64,000 bases of DNA from Rhodospirillaceae bacterium (GCA_020638595.1 JACKIG010000011.1:1-64000); one strand, 5' to 3'; shown: positions 44,475 to 54,224, numbered from the stretch's first letter. Notes: generated by a model not told the origin, from the sequence alone. Numbers and translations are program-made.

Positions 44475-45515
44475 TCAGTACATGTTGATCAGGACGTTGC
44501 GCAGCACCTTCATTTCCTCCAGCGCACGCCCGGTGCCCAGCGCCACGCAGGACAGCGGATCGTCGGCGATGGAAACGGGCAGGCCCGTACTCTCGCGCAG
44601 GACGAAATCCAGGTTGCCCAGCAGCGCACCACCGCCGGTGAGCACGATGCCCTTGTCGACGATGTCGGCCGCCAGCTCGGGCGCGGTGTGCTCCAGCGCC
44701 ACCTTGACCGCCTCGATGATGGCGCTCACGGGCTCGGCCAGGCTCTCGGCGATCTGCCGTTCGGAGATGATCAGCTCCTTCGGCACGCCGTTCATCAGGT
44801 CGCGGCCCTTGATCTCCAGGATCTGGCCTTCGCCGTCCTCCGGCGAATAGGCCGAGCCGATCTCCTTCTTGATGCGCTCGGCGGAGCCTTCGCCGACCAG
44901 CAGGTTAAAGTTGCGTCGGATATAGGCGATGATCGCCTCGTCCATCTTGTCGCCGCCGACTCGGACGGAGCGGGAGTAGACGATGCCGCCCAGCGACAGG
45001 ACCGCCACCTCGGTCGTGCCGCCGCCGATGTCGACGACCATGGACCCGGTCGGCTCCGTCACCGGCAGGCCGGCGCCGATGGCCGCGGCCATGGGTTCCT
45101 CGATCAGGAACACCCGGCGGGCACCGGCGCTTTCCGCCGATTCCTGGATGGCGCGCCGTTCCACCGCCGTGGAGCCCGAAGGCACGCAGACGATGACCTG
45201 GGGGCTGGCGAAGCTGCGCCGGTTATGCACCTTGCGGATGAAGTGCTTGATCATCTCCTCCGCCACCTCGAAATCGGCGATGACGCCGTCGCGAAGCGGG
45301 CGGATGGCCTGGATATTGCCGGGCGTGCGGCCCAGCATCTGCTTGGCCTCGTCGCCGACGGCCAGCACCTGCTTCTTGCCGCGGACGGTGGCGATGGCGA
45401 CGACGGAGGGCTCGTTCAGGACGATGCCGCGGCCCTTGACGTAGACCAAGGTGTTGGCCGTGCCCAAATCGATGGCCATGTCGGCCGAAAGAAACCCCAG
45501 GAGATTGGCAAACAT
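44475..45515 (-). CDS. mreB: Rod shape-determining protein MreB
   Basis: About 346 residues from the ATG at 45515; a TTG at 45521 is in frame but less likely. Actin-fold signatures are clear: MAIDLGTANTLVYVKGRG at the start, VVDIGGGTTEVAVLSLGG near 165, and a C-terminal IVLTGGGALL. MreB forms membrane-bound filaments that organise side-wall synthesis. It is the first gene of the mreBCD-mrdAB cluster. Confidence 0.97.
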   Translation of the reverse strand: MFANLLGFLSADMAIDLGTANTLVYVKGRGIVLNEPSVVAIATVRGKKQVLAVGDEAKQMLGRTPGNIQAIRPLRDGVIADFEVAEEMIKHFIRKVHNRRSFASPQVIVCVPSGSTAVERRAIQESAESAGARRVFLIEEPMAAAIGAGLPVTEPTGSMVVDIGGGTTEVAVLSLGGIVYSRSVRVGGDKMDEAIIAYIRRNFNLLVGEGSAERIKKEIGSAYSPEDGEGQILEIKGRDLMNGVPKELIISERQIAESLAEPVSAIIEAVKVALEHTAPELAADIVDKGIVLTGGGALLGNLDFVLRESTGLPVSIADDPLSCVALGTGRALEEMKVLRNVLINMY

Positions 45516-45559
45516 CAGCAAAATGGACCATCAGGGCCGGTGTCGGCGGATATAGAAAC

Positions 45560-45585
45560 AGCGGCGAGGCTATGGCCTCGCCGCT
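45560..45585 (-). terminator. Rho-independent terminator of leuA
   Basis: Perfect 11-bp arms AGCGGCGAGGC/GCCTCGCCGCT with a four-base loop, followed on the minus strand by GTTTCTATAT. It lies about 30 bp past the leuA stop and ahead of mreB. Confidence 0.87.
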
Positions 45586-45615
45586 GGTCCCGTTTAATCC
45601 AAGGTCAGGGTGTGC

Positions 45616-47187
45616 TCAAGCGGAGAGTGCCTCCGGTGCCGTTTTCTGCCGCTTGACCAACAGCTTGTTGAGGGCATGGATGTAGGCGCGGGCCGAAGCC
45701 ACCAGCGTGTCGTGGTCCGCGCCCTGGCCGATGACGGTCTTGCCGTCTTCCTCCAGCCGTACTGTGACCTCGGCCTGGGCATCGGTGCCGCCGGTGACGG
45801 CATGTACCTGGTAGAGCGCCAGGCGGCCGTCATGCGGGACCAGCCCGCTGATGGCCTTGAACAGGGCGTCGACCGGGCCCATGCCCGAGGTCTGGCCCCA
45901 GCGGGTTTCGCCGTCGATCTCCAGCACGATCTGGGCCGAGGGCACGCCGATCGATCCCGCCATGATGCCCAGCGAGACGAATCGGATGCGGTCGTTGACC
46001 CGCGCCAGCTCGTCATCGACCAGGGCCATGATGTCCTCGTCGTAGAGGTCCTTCTTCTTGTCGGCCAGGTCCTTGAAGCGGGCGAACACCTCTTCGAAGG
46101 CGTTGTCGCCGATCTCGCTGAAGCCCAGCTCGTTCAGCTTGGTGCGGAAGGCGTTGCGGCCGGAATGCTTGCCCATCACCAGGGTCGAGCGGATCAGGCC
46201 GATGCTCTCCGGCGTCATGATCTCGTACGTGCCGGCGTGCTTCAGCATGCCGTCCTGGTGGATGCCGCTCTCATGCGCGAAGGCGTTGGCCCCGACGATC
46301 GCCTTGTTGGGCTGTACGGTGAACCCGGTCACGGTGGACACCAGGCGCGAGGCCTTCATGATGCTCTCGGTGTGGATGCCGGTGCCGTAGGGCATGGTGT
46401 CGTGGCGGGTGCGCAGCGCCATGACGATCTCTTCCAGGGCGGCGTTGCCCGCACGTTCGCCCAGGCCGTTGATCGTGCATTCCACCTGGCGTGCGCCGGC
46501 CTGAACCGCGGCCAGCGAGTTGGCGACCGCCAGGCCCAGGTCGTTGTGGCAGTGCGCGGACAGGGTGATCCGGTCGGCGCCGGGCACGCGCTCGCGCAGC
46601 ATGCGGAAGATCGCGGCGAATTCCTCCGGCAGGGCATAGCCGACGGTATCGGGGATGTTGATGGTGGTGGCGCCGGCGTTGATGGCGGCCTCGACGCAGC
46701 GGCAGAGGAAATCGTGCTCGGTGCGCGACCCGTCCTCCGCGCTCCATTCCACGTCGTCGGTGTAGTTGCGGGCGCGGGTCACGCTTTCGGTGACGGCGTT
46801 CAGCACCGCTTCCGGCTCCATCTGCAACTTGTATTTCATGTGCAGCGGGCTGGTGGAGATGAAGGTGTGGATGCGCGAGCGCGCGGCCGGCCGCAACGCC
46901 TCGCCGGCGCGGTCGATGTCGCGGGGGTTGGCGCGGGCCAGGCCGGCGATGACGGGCTTGCGCACGACCTTGGCGATCTCGTGCACCGCTTCGAAATCAC
47001 CGTTGGAGGCGATCGGGAAGCCGGCCTCGATGACGTCGACGCCCATCTCCTCCAGCAAGGCGGCGATGCGCAACTTCTCTTCCAGGTTCATCGACGCGCC
47101 GGGCGACTGCTCGCCGTCGCGCAGGGTCGTGTCGAAGATGACGACTCGTTCAGGGGCGGTGGTGGTGTGATCGTTGACCGCGGTCAT
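45616..47187 (-). CDS. leuA: 2-isopropylmalate synthase
   Basis: 523 residues. The N-terminal TIM barrel shows the signature FDTTLRDGEQSPGASM, the metal-binding HCHNDLGLAVANSLAAVQAG near 215, and the C-terminal regulatory domain (LeuA allosteric, SVDAL-like region) near 370-520. It catalyses the first step of leucine synthesis, condensing 2-oxoisovalerate with acetyl-CoA. The start follows GAGGAG by eight bases. It appears monocistronic. Confidence 0.97.
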   Translation of the reverse strand: MTAVNDHTTTAPERVVIFDTTLRDGEQSPGASMNLEEKLRIAALLEEMGVDVIEAGFPIASNGDFEAVHEIAKVVRKPVIAGLARANPRDIDRAGEALRPAARSRIHTFISTSPLHMKYKLQMEPEAVLNAVTESVTRARNYTDDVEWSAEDGSRTEHDFLCRCVEAAINAGATTINIPDTVGYALPEEFAAIFRMLRERVPGADRITLSAHCHNDLGLAVANSLAAVQAGARQVECTINGLGERAGNAALEEIVMALRTRHDTMPYGTGIHTESIMKASRLVSTVTGFTVQPNKAIVGANAFAHESGIHQDGMLKHAGTYEIMTPESIGLIRSTLVMGKHSGRNAFRTKLNELGFSEIGDNAFEEVFARFKDLADKKKDLYDEDIMALVDDELARVNDRIRFVSLGIMAGSIGVPSAQIVLEIDGETRWGQTSGMGPVDALFKAISGLVPHDGRLALYQVHAVTGGTDAQAEVTVRLEEDGKTVIGQGADHDTLVASARAYIHALNKLLVKRQKTAPEALSA

Positions 47188-47689
47188 GGGTCAGGCTCCT
47201 CAGGCGAATCTCGAGCGACGCTATCGGTTGTCTGATGCCGGTATCGACCGGGCTTGTCCCCTGGCGCCGGCCTGCCCGATCCCGGTCAGCCGGGGGAGCA
47301 GACGTTCAACGCGGCCAGGGGCCGCTAAGTCGCAGGAGAAGGCCGCCAATCGGGAGCAGAGAAGGGGCATACGCCGTCCGCACCGACCGGGCGCCACGCC
47401 CATCGGTCTGGTCTGCGGTTGCGTCGTAGCAGGCCGAAGCCACGGACCCGTCTCTCCCAAGCTCACCAAGGGGACCATGGATAAGCGTAATCGATAGTGG
47501 TTTGCAAATGGTTTCCGGCGACGTCCCGTCCGATCACCCGTGCGCGACGGGCCGGCCGGTCCGCCCCGCTTGGCCGTGCCGGTGCCGGAAAGGCCATCGG
47601 CGTGCCGCGGGCAGGGGCCCCAACCGCAGGACGCCTGGCGCCGGCGAGGGCGGGTGACGGCCGGCACGAGTGCCCAGGGGCTGTCCCGA
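47188..47689 (-). promoter_or_regulatory. leuA leader region (candidate attenuator)
   Basis: A 500-bp gap upstream of leuA. On the minus strand it contains a perfect GCGGCC/GGCCGC stem with a 3-base loop at 47311-47325 and a CCCGG/CCGGG tetraloop at 47281-47294. A short frame includes several leucine codons (residues MPLLCSRLAAF). Leader attenuation of leuA is described in Alphaproteobacteria, but I cannot confirm it here. Confidence 0.35.
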
Positions 47690-49501
47690 TCAGCCCGCCG
47701 CCGATGGCGCCGCGACGGCGGTGGACGCCAGGCTGGTCAGGTGGTCGGGCATCGCCGGTGCTGGGTCCGGGGTGGACCGGGCAAGCCATGCGCGCAGGCC
47801 GGCTGGGTCCAAGGGGCGGGCAATCAGGTAGCCTTGCGCGCAATCGCACCCGAATTCGCGCAGCAGGTCGGCAGCGGCCTGGGTTTCGACCCCTTCCGCC
47901 ACGACCTTCATGCCCATGCTGTGGGCAAGCGCGATGGAACTGCGGACGATGAAGACGTCGTTGGGGTCCTCCGCCAGGTGGCAGATGAAGGACTGGTCGA
48001 TCTTCAGCGTGCGGGCCGGCAGGCGTTTCATGCGCTCCAGCGACGAATACCCCGTGCCGAAATCGTCGATGGCGATGCGCAGCCCCAGATCCGCAAGCTC
48101 CGTCAGAATGGCGAGAGTGTCCACAAGGTCGCCCATGACGGCGGTTTCCGTCAGCTCCAGCTCAAGCTTGCCGGGCGCGACGCCGTGGCGTTCGATCGTC
48201 TGGCGCACGAAGGCCGCAAAGCCCGGGGCGCCAAGGTCGCGGGCGGAGATGTTGACGGAAATGGGCAGGTCCAGCCCCTCGCGCTCCCACTCGGCGCATT
48301 GGCGCACGGCGGTGCCGATCACCCATTGCGTCAGCGGGCGGATCATCGCGGTCTTTTCGGCCAGCGGGATGAACCGGCCCGGAGGGATCGCGCCCAGCCT
48401 GTCATGGGTCCAGCGCAACAGCGCTTCTGCCCCGATACAGCGGCCTGTGGCGATCTCGATCTGGGGCTGATAGGCGAGATGCAGGCCGACCTCGCCCGTC
48501 AGGGCCTTGCGGAGCTCGCCCAGAATCATCAGCGCGTCGGGCTGGCGATCCTTCGTAACCTCGTCATAGGTCGCGATCTCCACTCCCTGTTGTTCGGCAT
48601 GTTCCAGGGCGGCCGCGGCCTGGCGCGACAGCGCCCAGGAATCGCCGGTCTCAGGAGAGAAGCGCGCAAGCCCGCAATGGCTTTCCACGGAGATGGGGAT
48701 TCCGCCCACGTCGATGGGTTCGGCACTCGTGGCATTCAGCGCGCGGACGGCGGCCATGGCGCCGTCAGCATCGACGGCGGTCAGGTAGATGGCGAAGCGC
48801 CCGCCGCGCATGTGGCACAGTACCGAGCCGTCCGGCTTCGCGCGCTCCAGGCCCCGCGCCAGCTTGGCGAGCAGTTCGTCGGCCTCGCGCGAGCCCAGCG
48901 TCAGCAACACCTCCTCGAAGGTCGGGTGATCGATGAACACGCAGTACAGCTCCGCGCCATCCGGGCGGCACTGCACCTGCCGGTTCAGCAGTTCGTAGAA
49001 GAGGGACCCGTTGGGCAGGTTCGTCACCCGGTCGAAGCAGGCCAGCAGGTTGAGACGGCGGTAGTGGGTGCAGAGCAGGCTGATCACTGCCCCCGCCAGG
49101 GAGCCGATGATGACGAAGAACCCGCAACGGATCGCCCAGTTGATCGTCGGCTGGGCGACGTGCAGCTCGGTGTCCAGCGGCATCGCCGGTCCGAGGCAGA
49201 GCCCGACGAGAATGCCGACCGAAAACCCGCCGGGCAGACCGAAGGCGATGGCGGCCAGCAGCACGGGCAGATAGCCGATATGGGTTACGGCATATCGCGT
49301 GCCGCCCGTCTCATAGGTGATCCAGTAGGAAACGCCGATCAGCACCACGATGATGGCGCCAAGCAGCAGTGCCGGCCGGGATCGCCCCCATCCCGCGGCG
49401 ATGGCGCCCTCCACCGGTCCGAAGCCGGTGGATTGGTCGCCCCAGGGTGGGCTGATATGGCGGCTCACCAATTCGGCAGCCGCGGTTGTATCGATCCGCA
49501 T
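47690..49501 (-). CDS. Membrane EAL-domain c-di-GMP phosphodiesterase with degenerate GGDEF
   Basis: 603 residues. Residues about 40-145 hold three or four membrane helices. A GGDEF-like domain near 155-310 reads RGGRFAIYL in place of GGDEF, so cyclase activity is unlikely. The EAL domain (about 335-575) has GAEALLRWTHD, the metal-binding IDDFGTGYSSL and AEGVETQ, so it should hydrolyse c-di-GMP. It lies directly downstream of, and on the same strand as, the ethylene-receptor-like kinase, suggesting a shared signalling output. Confidence 0.92.
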   Translation of the reverse strand: MRIDTTAAAELVSRHISPPWGDQSTGFGPVEGAIAAGWGRSRPALLLGAIIVVLIGVSYWITYETGGTRYAVTHIGYLPVLLAAIAFGLPGGFSVGILVGLCLGPAMPLDTELHVAQPTINWAIRCGFFVIIGSLAGAVISLLCTHYRRLNLLACFDRVTNLPNGSLFYELLNRQVQCRPDGAELYCVFIDHPTFEEVLLTLGSREADELLAKLARGLERAKPDGSVLCHMRGGRFAIYLTAVDADGAMAAVRALNATSAEPIDVGGIPISVESHCGLARFSPETGDSWALSRQAAAALEHAEQQGVEIATYDEVTKDRQPDALMILGELRKALTGEVGLHLAYQPQIEIATGRCIGAEALLRWTHDRLGAIPPGRFIPLAEKTAMIRPLTQWVIGTAVRQCAEWEREGLDLPISVNISARDLGAPGFAAFVRQTIERHGVAPGKLELELTETAVMGDLVDTLAILTELADLGLRIAIDDFGTGYSSLERMKRLPARTLKIDQSFICHLAEDPNDVFIVRSSIALAHSMGMKVVAEGVETQAAADLLREFGCDCAQGYLIARPLDPAGLRAWLARSTPDPAPAMPDHLTSLASTAVAAPSAAG

Positions 49502-49626
49502 TCTCCGCCCCCAGTGTTGGCCGTCGGGAATGGGGTCAAGAGTCGGGAACTTCCGGTTACGATATCCTTAACTGACCTGCGCAATTTTCGGACATAGGGT
49601 CGCGGCTTGGCTGCTACCTGAGCGGT

Positions 49627-51615
49627 TCAGCGCGGCGCGTGTCCGCCGTTCAGGACGGCCCGCAGCTTGCTCGACAGCTCCTGGCGCCGGTAGGGTTTGC
49701 TGATGAAATCCCGACAGGTCGCCGGCCAATAGCCTGTCTGCATGGCGGGCTCGGCAAACCCCGACGTGAACAGGACCTTCAGGTCGGGCCGGTGCTTGCG
49801 GGCTTCGCTGGCGAGGTCGACGCCCGACATGCCCGGCATGACCACATCGGTGAACACCAGGTCCAGCGGCTGGCCGCTTGCGATGACATCCAGGGCATCC
49901 CGCGCGTTGGATGTCTCGATCACCTCGCAGCCGAGATCGACCAGGTGCGATTTTGCCACATCGCGCACATGGTCGTTGTCTTCGACCAGCAGGATGACGG
50001 ATCCGGCGATGTCCGACCCGTGGTCCGGCATCTCGCGCAGCGGGGGAAGGGGGTCCGCCTGGGCAGCGCGGGGCAGATAGAGCCGCACGACCGTACCGTG
50101 CCCCACCTCGCTGTAGATCTTCACGTGCCCCTTGGACTGCTTGACGAAGCCATAGACCATGCTGAGGCCGAGTCCGGAGCCTTTGCCATGCTGCTTGGTG
50201 GTGAAGAAGGGCTCGAAGATGCGGTTGATCACTTCCGGGGGCATCCCGCTTCCCGTGTCGGAGATCGAGATCAGGACGTATTCGCCGGGTGTGACGTCGA
50301 TCGTGGTTGCGGCATAGTGGCTATCGAGCGACCGGTTGGCGGTCTCGATCTTCAGGCGTCCGCCCTGCGGCATGGCATCGCGGGCATTGATGGCGAGATT
50401 GGCAATGGCGGTGGACAGCTGCGTCGGGTCGGCGAAGGCGGGCCAGAGATCGTCGGCCAGGGACATCTCGATCTCGATATGCTCGCCCAGCGACCGTTCC
50501 ATCAGCGCCATCGTCTCGGCCACCAGCTTGGCCACATCGCAGGCCTCGGGCTCCAGCGACTGCCGGCGCGAGAAGACCAGCAGCTGCTCGATCAGGGTGG
50601 CCCCACGGGTGGACGCTTCCAGGGCCTGCCGGGCCAGGCGCTGGATCTTCGGCTCGCTGGCCGGGCTTTCCTGGATCAGATCCAGGTTGCCGATGATGAC
50701 GGCCAGCAGGTTGTTGAAGTCGTGCGCGATCCCGCCGGTCAGCTGGCCCACGGCCTGAAGGCGCTGGGCCTGGGTCAGCTGCTGCTGCATCGCCTTCTTC
50801 TCGGTAATATCCTCAAGGAAATACAAGGTGCCCGTGAGGGCGCCGGTGGCGTCATGCAGCGGGTTGGCGACGACCCGCGCTTGCACGCCGCGACCATCCT
50901 TGGCAACGGCATCGATCTCCACCTCGCCCCGCGTCTCGCCCCGCTCCACCTGTTGCGAGAGGGCGCGCCATGCCTGGTCCCCCCCTGCCAGCAGCGGCTG
51001 CATCGGCTGGCCGGTCAGCTCTGCGGCGCTGTAGCCGAGCATCTGCTCGGCGCTGCGATTCCAGGCCGTGATCCGGCCGGATGTGTCGAGTCCGATAATG
51101 GCAAACGGCGAGGATTGGACGATTACATCAAGTGTTGAATTGGAGATTTGCAGCTCCTCATAGAGGCGTTCAACTGCTGCCTGAGACCTTTGGTGTTGTT
51201 TGATTTTTCCTTGCAACTGTTGGTTGATATCCCGCAGTGTCGCCGGTCCGGGCAGGGCCAGCGCGCGCGGCATCAGCGGCCAGATGGCGATGGCCGTACC
51301 GACGGATACGATCGCGGTAATGAGCTTCACAATCCCCTCGGTTGCATAATCCGGTATCCACAGGACCCAGATGGCAAAGAAATGGGTGGTGCCACAGGCG
51401 AAAATGAATAGAGAGAACATATAGAATATCCAGGGAAATGCCAGATCGTCCCTGCGCTTTGTAAAGTAATACAAGGCAACCGGTATCGTGAAATAGGCAA
51501 GGCCGATCAGCGCATCCGAACCCGCATGCAGCCAGAAGACCTCGGGCCGCCACATCAGGCACATTCCGTGCGGCATGAATCCTTCGCTGCTGAAGAACCG
51601 TTCTATAGCATTCAT
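49627..51615 (-). CDS. Hybrid histidine kinase with an ethylene-receptor-like sensor domain
   Basis: 662 residues from the ATG at 51615 (GGTGG eight bases upstream; longer in-frame starts are unsupported). The N-terminal three-helix sensor aligns with plant ETR1 at D34, Y41, I44, P45, I71, C74 and H78, with identical spacing to ETR1 D25, Y32, I35, P36, I62, C65 and H69. Cys and His are the Cu(I) ligands of ethylene binding. Then come a PAS domain (about 170-280), a HisKA/HATPase core (GGIAHDFNN, NARDAM, SDTGSGMPP, GKGSGLGLS) and a C-terminal REC with FTDVVMPGMSG. It is divergent from a REC-EAL gene and upstream of an EAL gene. Confidence 0.9.
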   Translation of the reverse strand: MNAIERFFSSEGFMPHGMCLMWRPEVFWLHAGSDALIGLAYFTIPVALYYFTKRRDDLAFPWIFYMFSLFIFACGTTHFFAIWVLWIPDYATEGIVKLITAIVSVGTAIAIWPLMPRALALPGPATLRDINQQLQGKIKQHQRSQAAVERLYEELQISNSTLDVIVQSSPFAIIGLDTSGRITAWNRSAEQMLGYSAAELTGQPMQPLLAGGDQAWRALSQQVERGETRGEVEIDAVAKDGRGVQARVVANPLHDATGALTGTLYFLEDITEKKAMQQQLTQAQRLQAVGQLTGGIAHDFNNLLAVIIGNLDLIQESPASEPKIQRLARQALEASTRGATLIEQLLVFSRRQSLEPEACDVAKLVAETMALMERSLGEHIEIEMSLADDLWPAFADPTQLSTAIANLAINARDAMPQGGRLKIETANRSLDSHYAATTIDVTPGEYVLISISDTGSGMPPEVINRIFEPFFTTKQHGKGSGLGLSMVYGFVKQSKGHVKIYSEVGHGTVVRLYLPRAAQADPLPPLREMPDHGSDIAGSVILLVEDNDHVRDVAKSHLVDLGCEVIETSNARDALDVIASGQPLDLVFTDVVMPGMSGVDLASEARKHRPDLKVLFTSGFAEPAMQTGYWPATCRDFISKPYRRQELSSKLRAVLNGGHAPR

Positions 51616-51835
51616 TGTAAAACCACCCTGTTGGGGCTGGTGGATCTTGCGGTTCCGGCGGCTCCGGGATCGTTCGTCCCCGGACCGATCGCAACCTTCG
51701 CCATGTAAACAACCAACCACGAACTTGATCGGCTTTCGCCTCGATCGCAATCGAGCGGTTGCCACCTTAATGGGATGTTAAGCTCTAACATTTCACACTG
51801 CACGAAGAGTTAACCAAGACTGGGCCATTGCAGAA

Positions 51836-53095
51836 ATGGATGCGAGACGGCTGCTTGTGATCGATGACGAACCGGCCCTGGCCAAATTCGTCGGCGAAGT
51901 GGCTGCCGAATGCGGCTACGAATGGGAGACGACGGACGACCCGGTGGTGGCGCGTGAGCGCGTGCGGTCGTGGCAGCCGTCGGTCGTCGTGCTCGACCTC
52001 GTCATGCCCAAATCCGACGGCATCCAGCTGATCAGGGGGCTGGCGGAAGACCATTGCGGCGCCCACCTGATCATCATGACCGGCCTGGATGGACGGGTGC
52101 TGGACGCGGCGAAGCGGATGGCGACGGAACTCCGGCTTGCCATCGCCGGGACGCTGCGCAAGCCCATGCGCGCTGGCGATATCCGCGCGATCCTCAACCG
52201 TGTCGCCGATGCCCGGCCGACGATCGACGCGGCGGCGCTGACGAGCGCGATCGAGACCCGCGAACTGACGGTGGAATACCAGCCCATCGTCAAGCTGGAG
52301 ACCGGGGAGATCCATTCCGTCGAAGCCCTGGCGCGGTGGCGCCACCCGGTTCACGGCAACATCGCCCCCGATGTCTTCATCCCCATGGCGGAGGAGTCGG
52401 GCCTGATCGGTGGGCTGACCGACCTGATCTACGGGCAGGTCCTGCGGCAGCTGCGATCCTGGCGCGAAGACGGGATCATGGTGTCGGTGTCGGTGAACCT
52501 GTCGACGAAGTCGCTGACCGACACCAGCCTGCCGGAGCGGCTGCACCGCCAGTGCGAGGACGTGGGGATCCCCGTTTCGGCCATCACGTTCGAGTTGACG
52601 GAAACCGCAACCTCGGCCGATCCCACCATGGCGATGGAGATCCTGACCCGGCTCAGGGTCAAGGGGTTCGACCTCTCCATCGACGATTTCGGAACGGGCT
52701 ATTCGTCGTTGCAGCAGCTGTCACGGCTGCCGTTCTCCAAGATGAAGATCGACAAGTCGTTCGTGTTGGATATGCACGAGAACGCGCAGAACAACATCAT
52801 CGTCCAGGCGATCATCTCACTCGCCCATCACCTGGGCCTTGCGGCGGTCGCCGAGGGGGTCGAGTCGCAGGACGCGGTCGACATGTTGCGCAGCTACGGG
52901 TGCGACTTCGCGCAGGGCTACTATTTCGCGCGCCCGTTCCCGGCCGACGGCCTCGTCACCCACCATCGCATGTGGACCGGCAACGCGGCCGCAGCGTTTC
53001 CCACGATGGTGGATGTGGATGCCGACACGGCGCCGATCGTCAAGGCCGGCAGCAAGTCGAGGAGCCTTCAAGGCTCCGTGTCTGCAAGGGCGTAG
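51836..53095 (+). CDS. Response regulator with EAL c-di-GMP phosphodiesterase output
   Basis: 419 residues. The REC domain (1-125) has LVIDDEPALAKF and the phospho-Asp in VVLDLVMPKSDG, with a Lys in LRKPMR. The EAL domain (about 140-390) has SVEALARWRHP, ELTETAT, SIDDFGTGYSSL and AEGVES, so it should be an active phosphodiesterase. It is divergent from the hybrid kinase across 220 bp, the usual arrangement of a cognate pair. The last 35 residues are a variable tail. Confidence 0.92.
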   Translation: MDARRLLVIDDEPALAKFVGEVAAECGYEWETTDDPVVARERVRSWQPSVVVLDLVMPKSDGIQLIRGLAEDHCGAHLIIMTGLDGRVLDAAKRMATELRLAIAGTLRKPMRAGDIRAILNRVADARPTIDAAALTSAIETRELTVEYQPIVKLETGEIHSVEALARWRHPVHGNIAPDVFIPMAEESGLIGGLTDLIYGQVLRQLRSWREDGIMVSVSVNLSTKSLTDTSLPERLHRQCEDVGIPVSAITFELTETATSADPTMAMEILTRLRVKGFDLSIDDFGTGYSSLQQLSRLPFSKMKIDKSFVLDMHENAQNNIIVQAIISLAHHLGLAAVAEGVESQDAVDMLRSYGCDFAQGYYFARPFPADGLVTHHRMWTGNAAAAFPTMVDVDADTAPIVKAGSKSRSLQGSVSARA

Positions 53096-53105
53096 GACCT
53101 GGAGC

Positions 53106-53188
53106 GCTCACGCCACATCGGCGTGAGCGGCACCACGACCGCTGCCGTCTTCCCGGCAAGGGGCCGCCCGGCCGATCGGGCCGGGCGG
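53106..53188. terminator. Two strong hairpins between convergent genes
   Basis: First stem GCTCACGCC/GGCGTGAGC at 53106-53128 (5-base loop). Second stem CCGCCCGGCC/GGCCGGGCGG at 53164-53188 (5-base loop). They lie between the REC-EAL gene and the convergent ilvC stop. Neither is followed by a U-tract, but paired strong stems here suggest bidirectional termination. Confidence 0.65.
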
Positions 53189-53204
53189 GGCAGAGCCGCC
53201 CTAG

Positions 53205-54224
53205 TCAGTTCTTGGACTTGTCCACCAGCTTGTTCGCGGCGATCCACGGCATCATCGCGCGCAGGCGTTCGCCGACCGCTTCGATGTCGTGAGTCGCGGC
53301 GCGCCGGCGCATCGCCTTGAAGCTGGTCTGGCCGACCTTGTTCTCCAGCATCCAGTCGCGCGCGAACTTGCCCGACTGGATCTCCTCCAGGATCTGCTTC
53401 ATTTCCGCCTTGACGCCGTCATTGATCAGGCGGGGGCCGCGCGTGTAGTCGCCGTATTCCGCGGTGTTGGAGATGGAATAGCGCATGTTGGCGATGCCGC
53501 CTTCGTAGATCAGGTCGACGATCAGCTTCACCTCGTGCAGGCACTCGAAATACGCCATCTCCGGCGCATAGCCGGCATCGACCAGTGTCTCATAGCCGGC
53601 CTGGATCAGGGCCGTGAGGCCGCCGCACAGCACCACCTGCTCGCCGAACAGGTCGGTCTCGCATTCCTCGCGGAAGCTGGTCTCGATCACACCGGCACGC
53701 CCACCGCCGATGGCGCAGGCGTAGGAGAGGCCGATGTCCACCGCAGCACCCGTGGCATTCTGCTCCACCGCCAGCAGGCAGGGCACGCCGCCGCCGCGCA
53801 CATATTCCGAACGCACCGTATGGCCGGGGCCCTTCGGCGCCACCATGAACACGTCCAGGTCGGCCCGCGGCTCGATCAGGTTGAAATGGATGTTCAGCCC
53901 GTGGGCGAAGCCCAAGGCGGCCCCCTCGGGCAGGTTGGGGCCGATCTGTTCGCGGTAGAGATCGCCTTGCAGCTCGTCCGGCACGGCCAGCATGACCGCA
54001 TCGGCCCAGGCGGCGACCTCGGCCGCGCTGCCGACGGTGAAGCCGGCGGCCTGCGCCTTCGCCGCGGTGGCCGAGCCGGGCCGCAACGCCACCCGCACCT
54101 CCGCCACGCCGCTGTCGCGCAGGTTGGCGGCATGGGCGTGGCCCTGGCTGCCATAGCCGACGATGCCAACTTTCTTCGACTTGATCAGGTTCACGTCGGC
54201 ATCGCGATCATAGTACACGCGCAT
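53205..54224 (-). CDS. ilvC: Ketol-acid reductoisomerase (class I)
   Basis: 339 residues. The N-terminal Rossmann fold has GYGSQGHAHAANLRDSG, the NADPH-binding loop. The C-terminal helical domain contains the metal-binding acidic residues around ETDLFGEQ and YFECLHEVKLIVDL. It converts acetolactate to dihydroxyisovalerate in valine, leucine and isoleucine synthesis. It is the third gene of ilvI-ilvN-ilvC, with a 59-bp gap from ilvN. Confidence 0.97.
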   Translation of the reverse strand: MRVYYDRDADVNLIKSKKVGIVGYGSQGHAHAANLRDSGVAEVRVALRPGSATAAKAQAAGFTVGSAAEVAAWADAVMLAVPDELQGDLYREQIGPNLPEGAALGFAHGLNIHFNLIEPRADLDVFMVAPKGPGHTVRSEYVRGGGVPCLLAVEQNATGAAVDIGLSYACAIGGGRAGVIETSFREECETDLFGEQVVLCGGLTALIQAGYETLVDAGYAPEMAYFECLHEVKLIVDLIYEGGIANMRYSISNTAEYGDYTRGPRLINDGVKAEMKQILEEIQSGKFARDWMLENKVGQTSFKAMRRRAATHDIEAVGERLRAMMPWIAANKLVDKSKN

